From NCBI GenBank assembly GCA_031216915.1, contig CM062294.1, positions 33,185,128 through 33,249,127 of the forward strand: a DNA stretch of 64,000 bases. The letters run 5' to 3'. The notes beneath the pieces were generated by a model. It worked only from the letters and a program-made list of their open reading frames with translations, was not told the DNA's origin and did not search any database. The position numbers and the translations under genes were made by a program. Below are positions 1-9,367 of this stretch, piece by piece; positions within the stretch are counted from its first letter, which is position 1; each line of letters begins with the position of its first letter. The stretch is from Pictodentalium vernedei. Lineage: Eukaryota > Mollusca > Scaphopoda > Dentaliida > Dentaliidae.

Positions 1-122
1 ATGGATGTTAGGATGGATGTTATGGATGGATGGATGGATGGATGGATGGATGGATGGAATGGATGGATGGATGGATGGATGGATGGATGGATGGATGGAT
101 GGATGGATGGATGGATGGATGG
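1..122. repeat. (GGAT)n microsatellite
   Basis: About 120 bases of ATGG/GGAT tetranucleotide units with a few single-base interruptions near the start, where the first units are ATGTTAGG and TGTTATGG. It begins at the window edge, so its true length is unknown. Confidence 0.97.
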
Positions 123-783
123 ACAACCACTAAAAACTCTTTTTTAAGTCAAATTTCTGGGTGGTAGGAAACCCTAAACCTTTAAGCTTACTGACACTAA
201 CCTTAACCCTTACCCTAAAATAAAATCCCTGAAAATACAATACTCACTTTTTATCACATGTAAACACTATTTGTTAGTTTAAATTTTATGTGGCTAGTCA
301 CATGAATCAGACTAGACACAAAACAGTGCTGTGTACCAACAACTAGGCTCATAAACCTGATCTGTTGGTCCGTCCGTACGGACGAATGGACGGACACCAT
401 TTCTATATCCTCTGAAAACTTCATTTTCAAGCTTGGAGTTGGAAGGTCTACATGTGTAGGGATGCATGATTTTGCCTCACTTGCAAAATATAACCGATGG
501 ACCACCCTCTAGGCTGCACCTGCCTATCATCTTGAATCTCGATATCAGCATGGTAAGTGGGTGTAACTGAAAGAGCGACTCTCTGCGGCCATATTTTATT
601 TATCAGTTGATGAGACTAGCTTGTGGGAATGATGAGACAGTGAATGTTGAACATATTTTAATCATATAGAACAACAGTGGAAATTATATAATATTGGAGG
701 CAAACAATTTCAACATGAATTTACAAACGTGGGTAATAGTATAGTAGTACGTACATCAATAAGTTGAGAACTAGTATCACTCT
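123..783. other. No gene recognised
   Basis: AT-rich sequence. The only structure I see is a short self-complementary CGTCCGTACGGACG at 371-384. The 83-codon minus-strand reading frame at 254-505 has no recognisable domain and looks fortuitous. Confidence 0.5.
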
Positions 784-1002
784 TTAACCATTTACTCAAC
801 GCAGATGATTTCAAAATTTATTTTTAAATTTTTTCAAAACATTTCAACAAAACCAAATCATGTGACCCCTCTTTGGAACGAGCTCGTTCCAAAGAGGGGT
901 CACATGATATGGTTTTGTTGAAATTGTTCGAAAAATAATATTTTTTCAGCTGCTGAATTTGCATATTATGCGGGCAGATGCAGGCGATGGGTAAAGGGTT
1001 AA
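784..1002 (+). mobile_element. Family A MITE (TTAA-flanked)
   Basis: TTAA at 784-787 and 999-1002 bound the element, which starts TTAACCATTTACTCAACGC and ends GGGTAAAGGGTTAA. The centre at about 860-916 is a near-perfect palindrome built on GGAACGAGCTCGTTCC. No coding capacity. A TTAA duplication with C-rich ends is the hallmark of piggyBac-type transposition, so a non-autonomous piggyBac-like element is inferred. Confidence 0.8.
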
Positions 1003-1239
1003 CAGTCTTTGTTTTGTTTGTTGGAATGACTATGGACCTGTCGTGAAGCTTGAAGTTTCTCCATTATAATGTATCCTGAAGGGTGTAGGGTTGTGGCAGT
1101 TGGAAATTAGAATGAATATACGACTTAATCGGTACAGTACTAAATTATTCTATGGAGTTGATTTGTAACACAGGTATTTTTTTTCAAAGATCTCATGTTC
1201 AGTGAATGGAGCTACAGTTTATCAAGATTTTGTTGATAA

Positions 1240-1310
1240 ATAATTATTTTGTTACAATTTTTTGGAGAGTGCCAATAGGCACACTCCAATGAATTGTAAC
1301 AAAATAAATT
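1240..1310. repeat. Family C core palindrome
   Basis: Two arms of about 30 bases pair with each other (TTTTGTTACAATT facing AATTGTAACAAAA) around the centre GAGAGTGCCAATAGGCAC. The same core recurs at 7860-7935, 11001-11058, 12731-12805 and 35320-35385. Flanks at 1160-1239 resemble the left part of the copy at 16814. Termini are not clear. Confidence 0.7.
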
Positions 1311-2070
1311 TATGTACGTAAACAGTTTTTAGCTCACCAACTAAGTTGTGTGAGCTTATGTCATAGTCCGAGGTGTATCAGTGTCAGCAGTGGCATCGGC
1401 GTCAACACTTGTATTAAAGTTATTATAAGCATCCACTTTGACTTTCCCACCTGCTACTATGCACCTCATACTGTTTCTGTGGCTTACAATTACCCACAGA
1501 CCCTTACCCTGTGATATTTTGATTTTTAGAGTGTTTTTGCAATGTTAGACTTTTTTGTTAGTGTGGACTAAGAAAAATTCTGACCTGTTTTGCTATACAT
1601 GTGTATGCGTGGAGGCTACCACCAGTATGCTGTGGCTTTTATATTTCATATATGTGTTAAATGCATCAATATAAGTTAACATTAACCCTTGACCAGACAT
1701 TTTTTGCAGATTTGTAATAAGCCTAGGTTTATTGCATGCCATGCATTGGTGAGCTAATGGGGATGGACATCCCCTTCATATTGTTTATACAGCTCAGCAA
1801 ACAACAATATAAAACATACATTGTGAAGCCAATTAAGTGGCTTTTGGTACTTTTCAACAGAGTCCTGATAGTGGCTTTTAATGCTCAATCAGTTAATAAT
1901 TGGACTGTACAGAGGAATGCAGAAACATATATAAATATGCGATACTGTACTTCTCTGTACTCCTTGGTTCATTTGCTTTTTGTGACTCTGCCAGCTTTAC
2001 CTTACAACTCTGTACTGAACTGTCTTGCTAGCTACGTCAGCAACTGGACATTTTATTTGCAGCATTGTAT
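1311..2070. other. No gene; degraded repeats
   Basis: 1331-1400 has an AGCTCACC...GTGAGC motif pair followed by a GTC-rich stretch, a dispersed invertebrate repeat style. 1824-1899 resembles the outer part of family C' (AAGCCA...GTGGCTTTT...CAGTTAAT). The 126-codon plus-strand frame at 1736-2116 runs into family B and has no recognisable domain. Confidence 0.45.
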
Positions 2071-2077
2071 GATAATA

Positions 2078-2507
2078 CAGTGGAGCCCACTTAATTGGAT
2101 ATCTCTGAACAACTGAATAGCCATGTTAATTGAATATAATTTCCCAACACAAAATCATTTACCATATCTCCAGTACAAATTTGACCTATTAATTGAATAT
2201 AGTCAATAGAGTAAACTCCTGTTAATTGAATAAAAAATATTGTAACCTGTCAAGAAATTATCCTGACTCTCCCCAGTGTCCGTTTGTTTATAGACCTATT
2301 TGGCCCCTGTACATCCAAAACAGGAATTTAATCTATTATATCTTGTTTGACAGAACTCATGGAGCTCTGTCAAACAAAATATAATAGAATAAATGCTGTT
2401 TATCTCTAGAATACAGGAAAGTGATACAATACCTGTTAATTGAATACTCCTGTTAATTGAATAATTTTCATTTTCAAAGTGGCTATTCAATTAACAGGGT
2501 TCTACTG
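2078..2507 (+). mobile_element. Family B MITE (TA-flanked)
   Basis: Starts CAGTGGAGCCCACTTAATT and ends with its inverted counterpart (TTAACAGGGTTCTACTG), flanked by TA on both sides. The centre is a palindrome around TTTGACAGAGCTC/GAGCTCTGTCAAA. 430 bp, no coding capacity. TA duplication and a CAGTGGAACC end fit the Tc1/mariner-pogo group; the source transposase is not here. Confidence 0.85.
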
Positions 2508-2509
2508 TA

Positions 2510-2925
2510 ATAATGATAATAATAATAATAATGCAAAGATAACGTCTGGAGTCCACAACAGTACTCTCTGTCGTAATTATTACCTGTATCAAAGGCATGC
2601 ACACTCTGTCTGTGTTCATTCTATGACATTCGCAGCTCAACTCAACTCAACAGAATGTACTTCCGGTGCTCCACAGATGAACATGCAAGGCAAAACACCT
2701 CAACAGGTCCCTATCTTGCACCTAGTAACGGTGAGGATTGCATAGTACTGGCAAGTGATTCAACTTCACAGAGTCGCACATACATACCTACTTCGCTGAT
2801 CGCACACCAGCCACTACTATGGGAAGCACCCAAATCAATCATTGAGTGGTCACCCATCCAAGGATTAACCGGGCTTGACATTGCTTAACTTCGGTGATCT
2901 AACGAGAGCTGTGACAATGCTGGAA
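2510..2925 (-). mobile_element. 5S rRNA-headed SINE-like retroposon
   Basis: On the minus strand, 2848-2911 matches the internal half of animal 5S rRNA (rRNA-like order CTCGTTAGATCACCGAAG, AAGCAATGTCAAGC, TTGGATGGGTGACC). The body continues leftward and ends in a (TTA)n-type tail at 2510-2533. The body differs from the main SINE family here. No target duplication was found, so the boundaries are approximate. Confidence 0.45.
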
Positions 2926-3147
2926 GTAAACTTTTGACATATGATTTATCGCATTATGTGAACCAGCCAGCCAGTGATTGACTGATAGCGTTATCTGTTT
3001 CTGAAGTTTTTATGCAAGATATTTGAGGAGTAAACTTTATAGGGGATTTGCTGCAGCTGCGAATTAACCTTTGGGTTGAAAGAATTATTGAGGGAGTTAT
3101 CTCGGGTCATAGTTCCATCAGTTTTCATTTTAGAGTCCCAGAATGGC
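2926..3147. other. No gene recognised
   Basis: Ordinary AT-rich sequence between two repeats; nothing recognised. Confidence 0.4.
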
Positions 3148-3439
3148 TTAACCCTTTACCTAATGCCGACAATATCAAAATTTATTATTTTAAATATCAT
3201 TTTTTTAAATTTTTCGAAAAATTTCAACAAAACCACATCATGTGACCCCCTCATTGGAACGAGCTCAATGAGCTCGTTCCAATGAGGGGTCACATAATAT
3301 GGTTTTGTTGAAATATTTATAAAAATTTAATTTTTTCAATTGCTCAATTTGCATATTATGCAGGGGTGGGGGGGGGGGGGGCGGGGGTGGGGGGGTGGGG
3401 GGGGTGGGGATGCGGGCGATTCTATAGGTAAAGGGTTAA
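3148..3439 (+). mobile_element. Family A MITE with G-rich insertion
   Basis: TTAACCCTTTACC at 3148 and GTAAAGGGTTAA ending at 3439. The core palindrome at about 3235-3300 has the ATTGG/CCAAT arm variant. A 50-base run dominated by G (3363-3412) sits in the right half and is absent from other copies. Confidence 0.82.
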
Positions 3440-3447
3440 CCTTGTAC

Positions 3448-3683
3448 TTAACGAATCGGCCACATCCGCATGTGTAATTTACTATTTCAGCAGTTGAAAA
3501 AAATTTCAAACAAATTTCAACAAAGCCATATCATGTGGCCCCTTCACTGGAATGAGCTGAACAAGCTCGTTCCAATAAGGGGGGTTACATGATATGGTTT
3601 TGTTGAAATGTTATGAAAAATTTGGAGAAAAAAATAATCAAAATAATAAATTTTGATGCCATGTACGTTGGATAAAGGGTTAA
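3448..3683 (-). mobile_element. Family A MITE, opposite orientation
   Basis: Begins TTAACGAATCGGCC (equivalent to the right end of family A) at 3448 and ends GATAAAGGGTTAA at 3683. The core around 3530-3590 (CTTCACTGGAATGAGC facing GCTCGTTCCAATAAGG) is an imperfect palindrome. It lies 8 bases from the previous copy. Confidence 0.7.
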
Positions 3684-3807
3684 TGGCAGTAGTAAATAGA
3701 GATAAATAAATAATGAATTAAAAAGCCTTAATTAGTGCAGCCTTCAGGCTCCTTTCAGCAGATCCCTGCTTCTAACTCTGAACTAATTAAAGATACTTGA
3801 TCTGAAA

Positions 3808-4055
3808 CATGGGGGCACGATGACGCTGTGTACTAAGGCGTACTGCACGTTGATGGTGCGCATGTCTTCAACCAATCTAACCCTGCCTGTGCCGCAGCTC
3901 AGAGTTCAGAGTTACGATGTTGGAGAGCTGGCAGCTGCTTGTCGTTGCTCGGTGGTTCTCTCCAGGTACTCCGGCTTCCTCCACTTGTAAAACTGTCATG
4001 GTCATGATTAGCCATTGTGCATAAGTATATGACCTTAAACACCAATAAATAATAA
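3808..4055 (+). mobile_element. tRNA-type SINE, 5'-truncated
   Basis: Body and tail of the main SINE family (GCGTACTGCACG, TCTTCAACCAAT, GGTTCTCTCCAGGTACTCC, then AATAAATAATAAAT). The head is missing. An exact 15-bp target duplication, ATACTTGATCTGAAA, flanks it at 3793-3807 and 4056-4070. Truncation plus a direct repeat of this length fits LINE-machinery insertion. Confidence 0.93.
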
Positions 4056-4070
4056 ATACTTGATCTGAAA

Positions 4071-4475
4071 TCTTTACAACTATGCAATAATAATGAATCT
4101 TGATTAATTGATCAAATCCAATCATTTTTAATGTTTCCATGGAAACTATTTGTATTAAAATGCCTGTTCTGTCAAACTGTAAATAATGTAAGAACCATAA
4201 GCATGTCATAAAACTGATGTCACTGGAGATTAATTTCTTCTGTTTGAGGAGTTTTATGCTTCTAGTCTTGAACATAAGCGATATTAGACCCATGATGCCG
4301 TAATTTATGTCCTGTCTTTCCCCTTTAATGCCATCATCAAACAGTTTCCTCTCAACCAAATATATTGTTGTACGTAGTTTATGGTAGAGATGGTGGAAGT
4401 AGAGTTTAACTGTTCCAGTCTTTAGAAGCCACCACTCAGGGTCTACTGATAGTGCATCAAATCGACTATATATAA
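4071..4475. other. No gene recognised
   Basis: Minus-strand frames of 62 and 160 codons cross into the SINE body at their end and show no domain. Treated as spurious. Confidence 0.4.
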
Positions 4476-4875
4476 GGCCAAAAAAAAATTAAAAAATCTG
4501 TTTCTCAGGTCCTCCCGCACGGTCCTTTTGGCTGCCGCATGCTTTCTTTTTATGACCAATGTAAACTTGAAAAAATAAAAATTGAATGGTTCATGTCTGA
4601 TTTTACCCAAGTTAAAAAATTGATAAATTTGTACCTTGAGTGCAAGAAGGCTTTGCAATGCTTTAGCACTGCAAAGCCTTCTTGCTCTCAAGGGACAAAA
4701 TACACCATCATCCATGCTGTTCCGTAGAATATGAGGCCTAAAACATAAACCAAGAACATGAACTTTGATGGCCAAGAAATAATTACAGAAAAAAAAAATA
4801 AAATAAAAAATTGATCACCCGCATGCAATTTTACAAATAATGGCCTGAGAAACAGAAGATCTACTTTGGGTGGCC
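4476..4875 (+). mobile_element. Family F MITE (3-bp duplication)
   Basis: Begins GGCC and ends GTGGCC with TAA on both sides (4473-4475, 4876-4878). The outer arms repeat CTGTTTCTCAGG(C/T)C in inverted orientation. The centre at about 4640-4690 is a palindrome, AAGGCTTTGCAATGC facing GCATTGC-type arms. A 3-bp TWA-type duplication with GG ends is typical of PIF/Harbinger elements, inferred here. Confidence 0.82.
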
Positions 4876-4881
4876 TAATGT

Positions 4882-5250
4882 GTGGTAGCACTGTGGCTCA
4901 TCGGTTATGGAATTGGACTTCAAACCAAAGAGTCGACAGTTCGATCCCCACCAGGGGGCAACTGTGTAGTGTCCTTGGATAAGGCACTTAATCTTGATTA
5001 CCCATGTGGGGGGCATGTTGGTGCTGTATACCAAGTCGTACTGCATGTCGATGGTGCACTTGTCTTCAACCAGTGCTGACTCCGCTTGTGTGGAGTTAGT
5101 GCATTGGTGAAACTTACAGTTGCGCCATTGCTCAGTGGTTCTCTCCAGGTACTTCGGCTTCCTCCACCTGTGAAACCGTCTGACATGTGGTGACCCAGGC
5201 TGGTGAAAGTGTTGTTAAACCCCAATAAATAAATAAATAAATAAATAAAT
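4882..5250 (+). mobile_element. tRNA-type SINE
   Basis: Head with an A-box-like TGGCTCATCGG and a B-box-like AGTTCGATCCC, shared body (TCTTCAACCAGTGCT, GGTTCTCTCCAGGTACTTC), the GTGACCC...GTTAAACCCCAATAAA tail type, then (AAAT)n. A second SINE starts immediately after its tail. Confidence 0.88.
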
Positions 5251-5612
5251 GAGCTCAGTGGTAGACTGTTGGACGTCTATGCTAGAGGTCCCAAGTTCGA
5301 TCATCGTCTGGGACGACCTGCATTGTGTCAATGGGCAAGGCACTTTATACCAGTTGCCTACATGGTTGCCTACATGGGAGCATGATGATGCCGTGTTCTA
5401 AGGCATACTGCACATTGATGGTGCACATGTTTTCAAACGCTACCCTTCTTGTGCGGAGCTTGAACAGAGAATGTTGAGGAGCTGAAAGTTGCTTGTCGAT
5501 GCTTGGCGGTTCTCTCCGTGTTTTCTGGCTTCCTCCACTCGTAAAACTGTCTCTGTCTCAATTAGCCATTGTGCTTAAGTATATGACCTTAAACACCAGT
5601 AAATAAATAAAT
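5251..5612 (+). mobile_element. tRNA-type SINE, head-to-tail with previous
   Basis: Begins GAGCTCAGTGGTAG (A box) directly at the preceding (AAAT)n tail; B-box-like AGTTCGATCAT. The shared body and the other tail type (AGCCATTGTGC...GTATATGACCTTAAACACC) follow. A small internal duplication, GTTGCCTACATG twice, lies near 5357-5380. Confidence 0.85.
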
Positions 5613-5802
5613 ATGTTGAGTTTTTAAACCTGTATATATGTTTGTGAACTAAATAATGCAAAACGCTGTCCTTCACAATGGAAACATACTTTTCCTTGTA
5701 GACACCTAAGAAAGTAAAGGAGTGTCGTGAAGTGACCATTTGAGGGGAAGGGGATGGCATTCGTAAACCCAATTTGGCCTTACTGTTATGACTCAAGTCA
5801 CG

Positions 5803-5868
5803 ACTGATAAGATATTCCAACTACTTCATCAAAGCATGCCTTGATGATGTATTTGGAATATTTGTCAG
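5803..5868. repeat. Family J palindrome
   Basis: CTGATAAGATATTCCAA...GCATGC...TTGGAATATTTGTCAG fold-back of about 66 bases. A related palindrome lies at 30556-30648. Outer boundaries unknown. Confidence 0.6.
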
Positions 5869-5950
5869 GGTGGGATGGGATTATAGTTAAAAAAAAACCT
5901 TGTCAGTTGTTTGTGGATAAATACATACAGTAATCGCAATGCATGGACTT

Positions 5951-6192
5951 CACAACCCATTGAACTCCAGAAGCTGATTTTCCAGCCGGGTCACAAGCTA
6001 TGCCATAATGTCATTAAGGGGGATGACTGCAAGGTAAATGTGTGGTGTAGACCAGTCAATATTTTCAACGTGCAGCCCTAAGGCTGCACGTTGAAAATAT
6101 TAATTGGACTACCCCCAAATAATAAATATGGACTCTTCCTATTGCTACCATGGAACTGACATGGATGATACCATCTGGGTTCAAAAGGTTAA
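5951..6192 (+). mobile_element. Family G MITE
   Basis: Right end GGGTTCAAAAGGTTAA at 6192; the left end is degraded (CAACCCATTGAACTCC at 5951). The core AACGTGCAGCCCTAAGGCTG-CACGTT at about 6065-6100 is a perfect short palindrome. Complete relatives at 27774 and 34646 have TTAA at the left end too. Confidence 0.65.
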
Positions 6193-6260
6193 GAAGAAGT
6201 AGCGAAATCTTGTTTGGTGAGAAAGTACTGGCAACAGTAAATTAATACAGTGGAGCCCAC

Positions 6261-6804
6261 CTTTACCCAACGCAGAGAATATCAAAATTTATCATTTTAT
6301 TACTATTTTTTAAATTTAAAAAAAAAATCTCAACAAAACCATATCATGTGACCCCCTCATTTGAATGAGCTCATCGAGCTCATTCCAATGAGGAGTCACA
6401 TGATATGGTTTTTGTGTCGCTGCCCCACGAAGTGGGGAACGACATATAGGGATTACTTTTGTCGTCTTGCGTCGTCCGCGTCGTCTGCGTCACACTTTCT
6501 CTTATCCGCTACTCCTCTTTAACCTATGAATGGATTTTGATGAAACTTTCAATGATTCTTTATCACATAATGGCATTGTGCACCTCCTATTTTATTTTTT
6601 GATCTGCTGTATTTTTTCTAGAGTTATGCCCCTTTTCCACTTAGAATTCTGTCTGAAATATTAAAATATAGTGCAGGCGACACACGTCTTCCATGGAAGA
6701 CTCACATCTAAGTGTTGAAATATTTTTAAAAACTTATTTTTTTCAACTGCTCAGTTTGCAAATTAGACGGGTGGATGCAGGCGATTCGTTAGGTAAAGGG
6801 TTAA
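6261..6804 (+). mobile_element. Family A MITE inside family B, itself interrupted
   Basis: Left end CTTTACCCAACGCAG (its TTAA is lost), right end GGTAAAGGGTTAA at 6804. The core at 6345-6400 is palindromic with GAATGAGC/GCTCATTC arms. A 300-bp unrelated insert interrupts the TTTTGTTGAAAT motif. Confidence 0.78.
6415..6714. mobile_element. Insert beginning GTCGCTGCCCCACGAAGTGG
   Basis: A stretch foreign to family A, with a small hairpin CCCCACGAAGTGGGG, TCGTC/CGTCG repeats, and text like other GTC-rich invertebrate dispersed repeats. The break points share only about 3 bases (GTG), so the mechanism is undetermined. Confidence 0.6.
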
Positions 6805-7163
6805 TTGGATATGTCTTAACTGAATAACCCTGTTAATTGAATATAATTTCCAAACACAAAACCACTTACCATACCTCCAGTACAAATTTGACCTGTTAAT
6901 TGAATAATGGTTATCGAGTAAACTCCTGTTAATTGAATACAAAATCTTGTAACCGGTCGAGAAATTACCTGACTCTCCCGCAGTTTTCCTTTGTTTATAG
7001 ACATATTTGGCCTCAGTATATTCAATACAGGCATTTAATCTATTATATCTTGTTTAACAGAGCTCATGGAGATAGTATAAGATATAATAGAATAAATGCT
7101 AAGCTTATCTCCAGAATACAGGAAAGTGACACAATCCCTGTTAATTGAATACTCCAGTTAATT

Positions 7164-7523
7164 ATTTATATTTATTTATTGGTGTTTAAGGTCACATATT
7201 TCTGCACAATGGCTAATCATGACCGTGACAGTTTTGTGGGTGGAGGAAGCCGGAGTACTCGAAGAGAACCACTGAGTAATGGCAAGCAACTGTCAGCTCC
7301 CCAACGTACGAACTCCACACAAGCATGGTTAGCATTGGTTGAAGACAAGTGCATCATCGACGTGCAGTACGCCTAAGAACACAACGCCACCGTGCCCCCA
7401 CGCGGGCAATGGAGATGAAGTGTCTTGCCCAAGGACACAATGCGGATGCCACAGGTGGGATTCGAACCGAGGACCTCTCGGCTTGCAGCCTGCACCTCTA
7501 CCTACTAAGCCACCGCGCTCCCC
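7164..7523 (-). mobile_element. tRNA-type SINE
   Basis: A full-length minus-strand copy: head GGGGGAGCGCGGTGGC with B box GGTTCGAATCCC near 7450, tail (ATTT)n on the left. A 12-bp target duplication, CTCCAGTTAATT, lies at 7152-7163 and 7524-7535. It is inserted near the right end of the interrupted family B copy. Confidence 0.93.
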
Positions 7524-7649
7524 CTCCAGTTAATTGATTAATTTTCATTGGTAAAGTGGCTATTCAATCAACAAGGTTCCACTAGAGTCAAAACTCCATA
7601 ACCAAGACTCAGCAAATCAATAGCCAAAACTCAATCAGTTGGGTTAAAA

Positions 7650-7711
7650 ATTTATATTTTAACTGAATAGCCCTGTTAATTGAATATAATTTCCCAACAC
7701 AAATGTAATTT
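7650..7711 (+). mobile_element. Family B fragment
   Basis: Matches the left inner part of family B (TTTTAACTGAATAGCCCTG then ATATAATTTCCCAACACAAA) with no termini. Confidence 0.7.
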
Positions 7712-7736
7712 AAGAGTATGCACTTTTGCAGTGTAA

Positions 7737-8485
7737 CTTAACTACTTGAGTATAGAAGCCACTATCATGGCTCTATGTTAAAGTGCTGAAAGCCACAATA
7801 GTGGCTTTGCACTGTACACATTAGCTTGTTGCTTGCTCAGCAGAAAAAATATTTATATAAAACTGTTTTATTACCATTTATTGGAGAGTGCCAACAGGCA
7901 GCCAACAGGCACTCTCCAATAAATGATAATAAAACAGTATTTTATGAAGAATATCTTGCTAAACTAAGGCTCCCTTTGCTGGTACAGTGGAGCCCACTTA
8001 ATTGGATATATTTTAACTGAATAACCCTGTTAATTGAATATAATTTCCCAACACAAAACCATTTACCATACCTCCAGTACAAATTTGACCTGTTAATTGA
8101 ATATAGGTGATAGAGGAAACTCCTTTTAATTGAATAAAAAATCTTGTAACCTGTTGAGAAATTACCCTGGCTTCCCCTAGTTTTCCTTAGTTTATAGACA
8201 TATTTGGCCTCAGCACATCCAATACAGACATTTAATCTATTATATCTTGTTTGACAGAGCTCATGGAGCTCTGTCAAACAAGATATAATAGAGTAAATAC
8301 TAAGTTTATCTCTAGAATAGAGAAAAGTGACACATCCCTGTTAATTGAATACTCCTGTTAATTGAATAATTTTCATTGGCAAAGTAGCTGTCCAATTAAC
8401 AGGGTTCCACTGTAGCAATGTATTTTGGAAAAAAAATATGTTAGAAATTACTTTGAAAAATAATATGATGTATCACTCTACCAGT
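7737..8485 (+). mobile_element. Family C' element interrupted by family B
   Basis: The left part (TTAACTACTTGAG..., 7737-7982) includes the core palindrome at 7860-7935 with a duplicated CAACAGGCAG. The right part (8415-8485) ends CACTCTACCAGTTA. A complete B element sits between, at a TA. The right part matches the sequence beside the 10886 copy. Confidence 0.65.
7985..8412 (+). mobile_element. Family B MITE
   Basis: CAGTGGAGCCCACTTAATT to ACAGGGTTCCACTG, flanked by TA at 7983-7984 and 8413-8414. 428 bp. The central palindrome TTTGACAGAGCTCATGGAGC/TCTGTCAAACAAGATATAAT lies at about 8240-8295. This is the best-preserved B copy in the window. Confidence 0.9.
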
Positions 8486-8487
8486 TA

Positions 8488-8717
8488 CAGTACAAGTCAA
8501 AATAAGTTGTAGGATAACTGCATTAAACTAATAACTGCAATAAACTATGTATCTTTCTCTTCATACACTGATCACACCAGAATCTGGCATCATTTTCTGG
8601 AAAGCTCTCACTGAGAGCTTTCCAGAAAATGAGGTCAGATTCTGATGTTATCAGTGCAGGAGCAGCAGTATACTTAGTTTATTGTGGTTATACTACAACT
8701 TATTTTGACTTGTACTG
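8488..8717 (+). mobile_element. Family I MITE (TA-flanked)
   Basis: Inverted ends CAGTACAAGTCAAAATAAG and CTTATTTTGACTTGTACTG with TA outside. The core CTGGAAAGCTCTCA/TGAGAGCTTTCCAG is palindromic. 230 bp. Inferred Tc1/mariner-like non-autonomous element. Confidence 0.85.
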
Positions 8718-8902
8718 TAAGGTTAAATTTCACAAAATGTTGAAAGAAATGACTGAAGAATGATAGCCTCCATATATGTAGCAGCAGCAGTATACTAAGT
8801 TTATTGTAGTTATACTACAACTTATTTTGACTTGTACTGTAAGGTTAAATTTTCACAAAATGTTTAAAGAAATGACTGAAGAATGATAGCCTTCATATAT
8901 GT
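8661..8902 (+). repeat. 122-bp direct duplication
   Basis: Two adjoining units (8661-8782, 8783-8902), each starting AGCAGCAGTATACT and ending CATATATGTA. They duplicate the right end of the family I element plus its flank, so there are two right ends for one left end. Confidence 0.9.
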
Positions 8903-9367
8903 ATAGTGGAGGTCATTTCCAGTGGCAAGTGCCTGATACTTTTCACTGTTTCTTGGAAATAATGTGGAAAATGATTGAAAATTCTTTGAGCATTGGTTTT
9001 CATTCAAATTGTGTGCTCTCCAATAATTTATGATAAAACAAATTTATAAAAACAAAATATTTTTTACATTGACTGAATATGAACCATGAGCAAGAAAAAC
9101 ATTGGCTTTTGCCTTTGCACCTGCAATTTTTTTGTACGCCCTGATAATGGTTTCTAGCACTGAACCAGTTAATAATTTACACTCAACATGCCATCCTGTA
9201 CAGAAGCTTTCTGAAATATATCCGAGTATCGTGATGATGCAGTGATGTCATGACATGACAACAGAAGTTAACCGGAACTAAACATAATGTTCCTTTGATC
9301 ACAAGAAGTTAGCACAATTTTAATATGATCTAAGTATTGTGTGTGAAGTTTGAATCCAGGTATGAGT
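8903..9367. other. No gene; family C remnants
   Basis: 9010-9060 (TGCTCTCCAATAATTTATG) and 9136-9165 (GGTTTCTAGCACTGAACCAG) look like decayed family C sequence. Otherwise nothing recognised. Confidence 0.4.

Larger units (their letters stand above)
6248..7584 (+). mobile_element. Family B MITE split by two insertions
   Basis: The left end CAGTGGAGCCCAC (after TA) is separated from its continuation TTAATTGGATATG by a family A element. Near the right end it is again interrupted by a minus-strand SINE. It ends at AAGGTTCCACTAG, with the last bases mutated. Removing both insertions leaves about 430 bases, matching intact B copies. Confidence 0.8.

Noticed and set aside
1736-2116. 126-codon frame
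   Set aside because: Runs into a family B element, has no recognisable domain and no splice context.
3363-3412. G-rich tract as a G-quadruplex regulatory site
   Set aside because: It could fold as a quadruplex, but it lies in a MITE with no gene nearby and could be slippage or an assembly artefact.
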